NCBI GenBank assembly: GCA_035578175.1
Contig: JAQMRL010000003.1
Coordinates: forward strand, 25,634,172 to 25,698,171
Length of the DNA: 64,000 nucleotides
Origin: Catonia carolina
Lineage: Eukaryota; Arthropoda; Insecta; Hemiptera; Achilidae
Direction of reading: 5' to 3'
Below the pieces are notes generated by a model. That model saw nothing but the letters and a program-made list of their open reading frames with translations, did no database searches and had not been told where the DNA came from. The position numbers and the translations under genes are program-made. Shown here piece after piece: positions 62,601-64,000 of the stretch (the first letter of the stretch is position 1; each line of letters starts with the position of its first letter).

Positions 62601-64000
62601 TCTTCCCCACTGTGGACTCTGAACATTGTTACAATGTCCAGACAGCGAACGATATTTATGTGCTTCACATGGGAACTCCATCTGCTCTGGGCAAGTTCTA
62701 CTTAATGTAGTTTCACTGATATCCATCTCAGGTAAACCAAACTGGACTTGTTCCTTCGATAGACTCAATCTGGAAAATATAAAACGTGAAACAACTAACA
62801 AATTTTTGTCTGGCTACAATAATTCACTTAATCAAAACTAGCTGAATGTATATATTGTTACAGTTATCAATCTTCAGTGAAACATATCTAAAAGCAGCTC
62901 TTGGAGTAGAGTTATATAATGTGTTTACATCCATATCAGCTTCAATGAATTTCACCCATGATTTGGTTAATATGAACCTCGTAACAATTTTTACAAACTA
63001 AACTTTGTTCTTCATGAAAGAACTGTTTAATAGATCCTCAGTTTTTCAAGTATCTTGAATCCCAATTGCTCAAAAAATGTAATACATTACCAAACCAGGC
63101 AAAGTATTTAGTCATTGGAAGCACTGTTTTGTTTTGATGCTTAAGTAATAGAAAGAGGTGGTAATATAACAGCAGTGCACAACTGTCACATATTGATACT
63201 ATGTAGATATACACTGAAATGTTTAACACAGCTACTGTCATACTACCACTGCACTAAATGACTGTATGCACAGTTAGTTCGTAAATCTACCAATTAAAAA
63301 ATACTTTATGATTTAGTTATACCTGAAACAAAACAATTCTATTATCAGAAAAAATTATAATTATTACTAAGCATCCTAAAACAGTAAATAATGTAATTTA
63401 ATAAAATCTTATAATTGTCCTGTATGGAATGGATGACAACCGGTTGACAAGACAAATTTTTAAGACACTAAACATTATACCTAAGGTGTCAGATAAATGG
63501 TTTAAAGATGTCAGAAAGAATATTGAGAAAACCGAAATAAACTGAGAAAACTTTTTGAACCGTACAAAATTTAGACAACTAATTATGGACTTTAATGGTT
63601 TCTATGAAGAGCATAAACAGAACATTGGATGGATAGAAGAAAAAAGAAACATCTGCAGTGAATAAATGCTGAGAATGTGGGGAGCGGAAAAAGCTTCCAG
63701 AAACATCTGAAGTCACCTCAGGTGATGTAAAATTGGCCCTATACAAAAAAAAGTTATAAATGTATAATTTAAGAAGCCTTTTTACTTAAAAAAAAAAGAA
63801 CACTCAGTATGTCGATCTCTAAATAGATATTGAATTACAGCACTAATGACAAGATATTTTTCTACTTACGCTTGTGACATGTATTTCGTAGTTTCTTCTG
63901 ATAAAAGAGCGGCTTGCGTTAGATTCCTGTGATGCTGACTGGGAGAATGGGATGCTCCCATGAACCATGCTGGACTACCTGGTACCTGTTTTATCCCTGT
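22830..64000 (-). CDS. Tandem-domain animal heme peroxidase (22 exons, 5' partial)
   Basis: Exons, 5' to 3': 63870-64000, 62524-62769, 61223-61368, 59839-60006, 51564-51759, 49515-49731, 48517-48672, 46991-47168, 44720-44888, 42863-43144, 41588-41760, 40361-40499, 37847-38082, 36232-36405, 35816-35995, 32802-33011, 31792-32046, 30334-30660, 29426-29687, 27429-27575, 25742-25892, 22830-22997. They total 4311 nt in one open frame (1436 residues plus stop) with GT-AG borders and consistent phases. Domain 1 (exons 2-10) and domain 2 (exons 13-20) are both MPO/TPO-type peroxidase folds, joined by a linker and followed by a Cys-rich tail. Domain 1 has lost key heme contacts; domain 2 keeps them (TDHD, RASE, RFGHS). 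The protein is probably secreted and oxidises or cross-links extracellular substrates. N-terminal exons and the promoter lie beyond the window. Confidence 0.95.
23673..23861 (+). pseudogene. C-terminal fragment of a Penelope-like GIY-YIG ORF
   Basis: 62 codons, rich in Asn, Lys and Ile, reading [20 protein letters not shown]. This is like the tail that follows the endonuclease in Penelope-like elements. A related peptide (LDKYYIYKF, then [15 protein letters not shown]) occurs at about 59190-59310. Confidence 0.5.
23937..23977 (+). ncRNA. Hammerhead-ribozyme-like motif
   Basis: In order: TTTA / CTGAAGA / stem II gtgta-caaga-tacac / GAAA / AG-CG-CT / A / TAAA. This fits a minimal type I hammerhead with a 4-bp stem I, a 5-bp stem II, a 2-bp stem III and an H17 = A cleavage site after position 23973. 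One extra T sits between the CUGANGA box and stem II, which may weaken it. Self-cleavage is inferred only. Confidence 0.5.
24697..25601. mobile_element. Candidate non-autonomous DNA transposon
   Basis: 'cgcgtcagctcgtgatccgtgt' at the left and the reverse complement of 'acagagatcatgagctggcg' plus neighbours at the right form an imperfect inverted repeat of about 22 bp. The interior has a second inverted pair (ttttacctcagt/actgaggtaaaa at about 25030-25093). No transposase, and the target duplication is not clear. Confidence 0.35.
25742..25892 (-). CDS. Peroxidase exon 21: Cys-rich C-terminal extension
   Basis: Encodes [19 protein letters not shown] and [13 protein letters not shown]. The CxxCxC spacing resembles a von Willebrand C-type start, but it is too short to assign. 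Confidence 0.9.
25975..26230 (-). mobile_element. LINE 3' coding fragment
   Basis: The - strand translation has [20 protein letters not shown] and a basic RGVR.GKGRGRT stretch, as in the C-terminal part of LINE ORF2. Frames are broken. Confidence 0.35.
26563..27067. mobile_element. MITE with 22-bp inverted ends and internal tandem duplication
   Basis: The left end 'caagggaaaaacaggctcag' and the right end (reverse complement) differ at two of 22 positions. The interior has two copies of a unit of about 80 bp (26881-26956 and 26963-27042). No coding capacity. Confidence 0.55.
27429..27575 (-). CDS. Peroxidase exon 20: end of domain 2
   Basis: Encodes [20 protein letters not shown] then [18 protein letters not shown], the last helices of the fold. 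Confidence 0.93.
28560..28990 (-). mobile_element. LINE ORF2 fragment
   Basis: The - strand has [20 protein letters not shown], then [13 protein letters not shown] and an eroded arginine-poor C-terminus. This matches the thumb and connector region of non-LTR reverse transcriptases. Confidence 0.45.
29426..29687 (-). CDS. Peroxidase exon 19: domain 2 RDHG segment
   Basis: Encodes [38 protein letters not shown] and [20 protein letters not shown]. The donor GTCAGT after TTTTG restores the Trp of RFWYE together with exon 20. Confidence 0.93.
29716..29790. repeat. Short interspersed repeat, copy 1
   Basis: 'tgagattataggttacca.agactaggattact' recurs in diverged form at 30990-31035. Family not recognised. 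Confidence 0.4.
30051..30156 (-). repeat. tRNA-derived SINE copy
   Basis: The best preserved of the 105-bp copies. The - strand has 'tggcatagtgactagtgc' (A-box region), 'ggtttgattcc' (B-box) and the tail 'gggtctggaaattttaaca'. Confidence 0.7.
30334..30660 (-). CDS. Peroxidase exon 18: domain 2 proximal His
   Basis: Encodes [17 protein letters not shown] with the proximal heme-ligand His, then [20 protein letters not shown] and DLISLNMQR with the supporting Asn. It is the longest exon of the gene (327 bp). Confidence 0.95.
31792..32046 (-). CDS. Peroxidase exon 17: domain 2 distal Arg and Glu
   Basis: Encodes [36 protein letters not shown] and [20 protein letters not shown]. Arg and Glu of RxxE are intact. 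Confidence 0.94.
32802..33011 (-). CDS. Peroxidase exon 16: domain 2 AFLDMS segment
   Basis: Encodes [20 protein letters not shown] followed by [20 protein letters not shown]. The Met of LDMS is at the position that in myeloperoxidase forms a sulfonium link to heme; here it is only a positional note. Confidence 0.93.
33460..33960 (-). mobile_element. LINE ORF2 C-terminal fragment (RTE-like)
   Basis: The - strand reads PRVKWMG, then [20 protein letters not shown] and [12 protein letters not shown]. The same block order is found at 36720-36900 and 51280-51420, so three copies of one family lie in this window. Confidence 0.55.
34230..34450 (+). repeat. Possible second SINE family
   Basis: Has a B-box-like 'gtggttcaaatcc' and a tail 'gagtctgtacaagagtacat'. 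It differs from the 105-bp SINE. Support is weak because no second copy is in the window. Confidence 0.35.
34915..35765. other. GC-richer compositional island in a peroxidase intron
   Basis: About 850 bp of visibly higher GC with many CG dinucleotides, sharply bounded by AT-rich intron sequence. It has a TATA-like 'gtataaaat' (34957) and a strong donor-like 'cgagtaagta' (35542). The open frame at 35309-35752 (147 codons) matches no family I know. It may be a solo LTR or another recent insertion. Confidence 0.35.
35816..35995 (-). CDS. Peroxidase exon 15: domain 2 Cys-rich loop
   Basis: Encodes [20 protein letters not shown] and [20 protein letters not shown] then [11 protein letters not shown], matching exon 4 of domain 1 in position. 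Confidence 0.92.
36232..36405 (-). CDS. Peroxidase exon 14: domain 2 distal His and Asp
   Basis: Encodes [20 protein letters not shown] and [20 protein letters not shown]. Both the heme-ester Asp and the distal His (TDHD) are present. The acceptor lies next to a 29-base A/T homopolymer (36408-36436). Confidence 0.93.
36408..36436 (-). repeat. 29-base homopolymer at a splice acceptor
   Basis: An unbroken A run on the + strand. On the gene strand it is a T tract directly before the TAG acceptor of peroxidase exon 14, acting as an extreme polypyrimidine tract. Confidence 0.85.
36717..37740 (-). mobile_element. RTE-like LINE fragment with (ATG)n tail
   Basis: The - strand has broken reverse transcriptase blocks ([20 protein letters not shown] near 37500, FAKYLVIW, then TVETWVV) and the C-terminal [30 protein letters not shown] trinucleotide run at 36731-36751 forms the 3' tail. 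Confidence 0.65.
37847..38082 (-). CDS. Peroxidase exon 13: domain 2 N-terminus
   Basis: Encodes [49 protein letters not shown] and [10 protein letters not shown], the start of the second peroxidase fold. Confidence 0.92.
38200..38453 (+). mobile_element. RTE-like LINE 3' coding fragment, left half
   Basis: Translates as [23 protein letters not shown] and [20 protein letters not shown], close in layout to the C-terminus of the intact LINE at 55406-58351. It is cut at the TA where a mariner inserted; its continuation ([10 protein letters not shown]) resumes at 39792-39860. Confidence 0.65.
38454..39791 (+). mobile_element. mariner/Tc1-type transposon, full length, inactive
   Basis: 1338 bp with inverted ends 'gggtgattcaaaaagagcgc' and its matching reverse complement at the right, flanked by TA at 38452-38453 and 39792-39793. 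It carries a transposase on the + strand (38619-39686) broken by frameshifts. It sits inside an older LINE fragment. Confidence 0.92.
38619..39686 (+). pseudogene. mariner-type transposase with three frameshifts
   Basis: The N-terminal helix-turn-helix ([15 protein letters not shown]) runs into FSDEAHF (first Asp), [10 protein letters not shown] (second Asp) and [10 protein letters not shown] (third Asp). Thirty-six residues separate the second and third acidic residues, more than the 34 of classical mariner. Frames change near 39100, near 39235 (poly-T run) and near 39476 (one base lost), so no intact protein is made. The stop is at 39684-39686. Confidence 0.88.
40361..40499 (-). CDS. Peroxidase exon 12: short inter-domain linker exon
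   Basis: A 139-bp exon with acceptor ...TTTCACTAG and donor GTGAGA. It encodes [20 protein letters not shown] followed by [16 protein letters not shown] and a short helix. It enters with two bases and leaves with two, which exactly repairs the phase between exons 11 and 13. The SRPKR stretch is a possible basic cleavage site between the two domains (inference). Confidence 0.88.
40871..40976 (-). repeat. tRNA-derived SINE copy
   Basis: The same unit as 15151 and 30051: 'gggtttaacttgtgaaaatt', 'gccgggaatcaaacctgg' and 'tatgctatggaggtggc'. Confidence 0.65.
41265..41345 (-). repeat. tRNA-derived SINE fragment
   Basis: The - strand has 'ggggttcgattcacagtcag' followed by 'atctggcattttacatgtca', the B-box and tail layout of the SINE at 10100. 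Confidence 0.5.
41588..41760 (-). CDS. Peroxidase exon 11: end of domain 1 and linker start
   Basis: Encodes [16 protein letters not shown] and a long helix [20 protein letters not shown]. It leaves in phase 1, which cannot join exon 13 directly. Confidence 0.9.
42340..42620 (-). mobile_element. LINE 3' coding fragment
   Basis: The - strand shows eroded [18 protein letters not shown] and [18 protein letters not shown]. It resembles 13240-13410. Confidence 0.3.
42863..43144 (-). CDS. Peroxidase exon 10: domain 1 C-terminal part
   Basis: Encodes [46 protein letters not shown] and ARIICDNGD, the standard end of the peroxidase fold. Confidence 0.94.
43851..44211. mobile_element. Foldback element with hammerhead-like motifs
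   Basis: Arms about 43851-43990 and 44065-44211 are reverse complements ('ttctatttcatataataaat', 'aagctgccttgat', 'gtttcggtggatccacc'). Each arm has a ctgatg/ggatcc/gaaac-type core; related single copies lie at 17215-17540. No coding capacity. Confidence 0.55.
44720..44888 (-). CDS. Peroxidase exon 9: domain 1 RDHG segment
   Basis: Encodes [20 protein letters not shown] and [21 protein letters not shown] is intact, but the Asn of the usual LNIQR, which supports the proximal His, is Leu here. Confidence 0.93.
45260..45570 (-). mobile_element. LINE ORF2 C-terminal fragment
   Basis: The - strand reads [18 protein letters not shown] and [19 protein letters not shown], parallel to [14 protein letters not shown] in the LINE at 50375-51073. 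Confidence 0.5.
45948..46720 (-). mobile_element. Probable solo LTR
   Basis: 773 bp starting TGT and ending ACA, flanked by ATAT on each side (45944-45947 and 46721-46724). On the - strand it has TATAAAA (complement at 46361-46367) and a TCAGTCAGT initiator about 25 bases downstream. There is no coding sequence and no second copy, so a solo LTR is the simplest reading. Confidence 0.5.
46991..47168 (-). CDS. Peroxidase exon 8: domain 1
   Basis: Encodes [20 protein letters not shown] and [16 protein letters not shown], equivalent to the F.P..LY..GG..D...G segment of the family. Confidence 0.92.
47235..47390 (+). repeat. SINE copy
   Basis: 'gttggtttagtagtcagtgc' then 'ccaggttctataccctgtca' and 'ggtctggaattttatcatcg'. 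It shares its tail ('tatcacctaatatcat') with 52041-52200. Confidence 0.55.
47734..47881 (+). mobile_element. 5'-truncated LINE 3' end (148 bp)
   Basis: Flanked by the 14-bp direct repeat 'tatgattaacagaa' (47720-47733 and 47882-47895). It matches the 3' end of the insertion at 60191-60733 ('ccccaggtgaaggtt', 'cctacctgggtacc') and ends in an A-rich tail. Confidence 0.75.
48517..48672 (-). CDS. Peroxidase exon 7: domain 1 proximal helix lacking His
   Basis: Encodes [20 protein letters not shown] followed by FISLMPKQ. Where active members read RFGHS, this domain reads YYFIS, so the proximal heme-ligand His is replaced by Ile. Confidence 0.93.
49515..49731 (-). CDS. Peroxidase exon 6: domain 1 distal Arg and heme-ester Glu
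   Basis: Encodes [20 protein letters not shown] then [16 protein letters not shown] and the [12 protein letters not shown] helix. The Arg and Glu of RxxE are both kept in this domain. Confidence 0.94.
50358..51050 (+). pseudogene. LINE ORF2 C-terminal fragment (open, 5'-truncated)
   Basis: 230 codons: [82 protein letters not shown] and the end [13 protein letters not shown]. This is the connector and C-terminal region of an RTE-like reverse transcriptase. The catalytic palm is missing, so no enzyme results. The first few codons are target sequence. Confidence 0.8.
50375..51073 (+). mobile_element. 5'-truncated LINE with TAAG tail and 15-bp target duplication
   Basis: Carries the last part of ORF2 up to a stop at about 51050, a short 3' UTR and a (TAAG)n tail. 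It is flanked by the perfect repeat 'gtactggggaagaca' at 50360-50374 and 51074-51088. Confidence 0.88.
51564..51759 (-). CDS. Peroxidase exon 5: domain 1 SFLDGS segment
   Basis: Encodes [20 protein letters not shown], the conserved active-site-lining helix and loop, then [11 protein letters not shown]. The donor is GTTAGT. Confidence 0.93.
52041..52200 (+). repeat. SINE copy
   Basis: 'tggcctgatagtatagtgat' with B-box 'gggttcaattcc' and 'tggtcaggttcagc'. The tail 'tatcacctcatatcattagg' is shared with 47235-47390. Confidence 0.6.
52320..52760 (+). mobile_element. Decayed LINE ORF2 C-terminal fragment
   Basis: Broken frames with [20 protein letters not shown] and a block resembling 'LQRMPDNR...GRPRKRW' of other copies. 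Low identity. Confidence 0.35.
52945..53105 (+). repeat. Third Penelope-like 3' tail
   Basis: Matches the right arm of the 23369-24031 inverted repeat ('ccttatctaccatggta', 'ctgaagatgtgtacaag', 'cgctataaacattggtaag'). Its hammerhead stem II is eroded. Confidence 0.6.
53696..53938 (-). repeat. Left outer minisatellite array (about 47-bp units)
   Basis: About five degenerate units of 'tcttcctccttcactgtggt' followed by 'ttatttgtcttcctc'. It is the reverse complement of the arrays at 54375-54980 and 58360-58810. Confidence 0.75.
53945..54365. repeat. Inner 53-bp tandem repeats with orientation switch
   Basis: Three units in one orientation ('gctatctatcggatttcatt') to about 54105, then nearly five in the opposite orientation from about 54130 ('gttccaatggaatccgatag'). 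Confidence 0.78.
54375..54980 (+). repeat. Right outer minisatellite array, first part
   Basis: About 12-13 units of roughly 47 bp, 'ggtgaaggaggaagacag' then 'aaggagaagaggaagacaaa'. Strand-asymmetric and almost all purine on the + strand. Confidence 0.8.
54981..58359 (+). mobile_element. Intact RTE-like LINE inserted in the minisatellite
   Basis: 3379 bp: a 5' UTR of about 425 bp, one intact 981-codon ORF, and a very short 3' end with an (AAG)n tail. 'aaaggaggaag' occurs at 54970-54980 and 58360-58370 and is the likely target duplication, although the array itself repeats similar words. Confidence 0.88.
55406..58351 (+). CDS. RTE-like endonuclease-reverse transcriptase
   Basis: A 981-residue ORF with no stop or frameshift. 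Residues of about 30-270 form an apurinic-type endonuclease: [40 protein letters not shown] and FTDHALL. Residues of about 480-780 form the reverse transcriptase: [49 protein letters not shown] and [10 protein letters not shown]. The C-terminus has [23 protein letters not shown] and [15 protein letters not shown]. The layout and length fit the RTE clade (the family behind craniofacial development protein 2-like annotations). It nicks DNA and primes reverse transcription at the target. All catalytic motifs are present, so the copy is probably young. A start at the internal Met before RKIATWNV is also possible. Confidence 0.92.
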   Translation: MIENSQTTAPSPRQPFNGQGVLRIPGSIMRKIATWNVRSLFESGKTHNTISEMKRLEIDILGISEMRWPGTGVIRMEDHDIYYSGNDGTRHWNGVGFLVRRDISRSIKSFTPISDRVCVLQMNTTPVASNLIQVYAPTCDGSDDEVETFYTHIKRALELTKSSEVNIIMGDFNAKVGKGRREDVVGDYGLGMSNERGDRLVQFCQEESLIVANTHFKQPPRRLYTWISNADRNVRNQVDYVLVNRRFRNTVQKVKTYPGADVFTDHALLAATLRLKLKKIKTPRLIQPIDTRKLLDPTTRTELQVELTLRLNSISRPIDESNVEDMWNQIKTSVVEVSGSKLKSGNTKHKSWMTEDILKLMNIRRSYKNKDPIRYRDAQKEIRNKIRQVKQECLMEQCREIEQLEAKHDSFNMYKKIRQTAGLYKRNNSSILMNEQHQILASTEEQLQEWKRYIKNLFVDDRSVSHDITAHDGVDITKAELLRAMSGVRNGKAPGPDGIQIEVLKTLEDDGPNALLLDLLNCIYRTGIIPKDWLKSTFVALPKKANSKYCKEYRTISLMSHVLKLFLKIVHSRIFTKCEENIGRSQFGFRTGFGTREALFSIQVLVQRCRDVNVDVYVCFVDYEKAFDTVQHEKLMAILKEVGLDGRDIRIIANLYWNQTADIRINNQTSEEIPIMRGVRQGCVLSPLLFNLYAEKIFREAVEDRAEGIIANGIVINNLRYADDTVLLATDRDDLQALLHSVTDHSQQMGLKINIKKTQWMVISKNKNIANNLADIVIDGDIVRRVQACKYLGCWVNEEWDLSQEIKCRIEQARTSFRKMQRVLTSRELKLALRIRLLRCYVFSILFYGMEAWTLTEAMCRRIEAFEMWAYRRMLRISWMDRVTNQVVMQRLNKEKEVLNIIKRRKLEYFAHVMRNPKYGMLHVIIQGKIEGTRGPGRRRTSWLRNLRQWYGVSTTTLFRLAVDRVKVMRLIANVLGGHGT
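58360..58810 (+). repeat. Right outer minisatellite array, second part
   Basis: Nine to ten units of the same purine-rich repeat as 54375-54980, in the same orientation, resuming directly after the LINE. Confidence 0.78.
58804..58829. repeat. Perfect hairpin at the array border
   Basis: 'cttgacatctt' and 'aagatgtcaag' around a 4-base loop (actg), exactly where the minisatellite ends. Confidence 0.6.
58905..59168 (+). pseudogene. 3' end of a mariner-type transposon
   Basis: Translates as [40 protein letters not shown] and [11 protein letters not shown] up to a stop at 59101, the typical transposase C-terminus. The end 'taatagccacacctcgta' looks like a mariner inverted terminus. The catalytic part is missing. 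Confidence 0.7.
59190..59310 (+). pseudogene. Penelope-like C-terminal fragment (second subfamily)
   Basis: LDKYYIYKF and [18 protein letters not shown] are in the same order as the peptide at 23755-23861. A 'ctgatgatgtctcc' block at 59458 may be the matching 3' motif. Confidence 0.4.
59575..59604. repeat. (AT)n microsatellite
   Basis: About 14 uninterrupted TA units in a peroxidase intron. Confidence 0.85.
59839..60006 (-). CDS. Peroxidase exon 4: domain 1 Cys-rich loop
   Basis: Encodes [39 protein letters not shown] and RTGCTLG, the usual disulfide-rich segment after the distal His. The intron that follows is about 8 kb and carries the foldback composite. Confidence 0.92.
60191..60733 (+). 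mobile_element. 5'-truncated R1-like LINE with target duplication
   Basis: Flanked by 'aaatgtctgtataggcaa' (60173-60190 and 60734-60751). It begins in the ORF2 C-terminus ('LMQALMGHG'-like, then [19 protein letters not shown] and [12 protein letters not shown]), broken by stops, and ends with the same 3' UTR as 47734-47881. Confidence 0.7.
61223..61368 (-). CDS. Peroxidase exon 3: domain 1 distal His region
   Basis: Encodes [15 protein letters not shown] and [17 protein letters not shown]. The distal His is present, but the Asp that normally precedes it and forms a heme ester link (xDHD) is Ala. Confidence 0.92.
61369..62523. other. Peroxidase intron 2-3
   Basis: AT-rich; no exon or recognisable element. 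The open frame at 61547-61792 has no family resemblance. Confidence 0.4.
62524..62769 (-). CDS. Peroxidase exon 2: domain 1 N-terminus
   Basis: Encodes the family signature region with [29 protein letters not shown] and [10 protein letters not shown]. The donor GTTAGT at 62518-62523 is preferred over GTATGT three bases further on, because only it keeps the frame into exon 3. Confidence 0.92.
62770..63869. other. Peroxidase intron 1-2
   Basis: AT-rich. 63420-63720 on the + strand reads like a decayed LINE C-terminus (KTEIN, then [25 protein letters not shown]), too broken to place. Confidence 0.3.
63870..64000 (-). CDS. Peroxidase exon 1 (of those visible), pre-domain segment
   Basis: Encodes [20 protein letters not shown] and a helix ending TTKYMSQA, before GTAAGT. 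It precedes the catalytic fold and continues beyond the window edge. Confidence 0.82.

Overview
The window is a stretch of a nuclear insect genome. Supporting this are strongly AT-rich introns, GT-AG spliced genes, a CLIP-type serine protease, a double-domain animal heme peroxidase, and a dense insect-style transposon load (RTE-like and R1-like LINEs, mariner, a hAT-type MITE, tRNA-derived SINEs, Penelope-like remnants, foldback elements). The style of the repeats suggests a hemipteran or similar insect, but nothing in the sequence fixes the order.

Layout. (1) 1-14226, + strand: the 3' five exons of a trypsin-like CLIP-domain serine protease. Its introns hold an RTE-like LINE (1990-5501), a large foldback element (about 6895-7955), a SINE carrying a hAT-type MITE, a mariner relic, and other debris. 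The exons join in frame to a complete 254-residue catalytic chain. (2) 14227-22829: intergenic, AT-rich, with repeat-family fragments and no convincing host gene. (3) 22830-64000, - strand, convergent with the protease: 22 exons of one tandem-domain heme peroxidase of the MPO/TPO superfamily. Its 5' end lies beyond the window. All splice phases agree and give one open frame of 1436 residues up to the stop at 22830. The exons are small (131-327 bp) and the introns are loaded with transposons; the 8 kb intron at 51760-59838 holds a foldback-like composite and an intact RTE-like LINE.

Working together. The two host genes are separate. The protease is a secreted, zymogen-type enzyme of the kind used in extracellular cascades. 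The peroxidase has a degenerate first domain (heme-ester Asp, proximal His and proximal Asn replaced) and a second domain that keeps its catalytic residues, so the protein looks like a pseudo-peroxidase fused to an active peroxidase.

The main items for a second look are: the degenerate/active peroxidase pairing and a 139-bp linker exon recovered by reading phase; a foldback-like composite built from two different tandem arrays in mirror order with an intact RTE-like LINE inside; and head-to-head Penelope-like 3' ends carrying hammerhead-ribozyme-like motifs. Several nested insertions have clean target-site duplications. No CRISPR, rRNA or convincing functional tRNA gene is visible.
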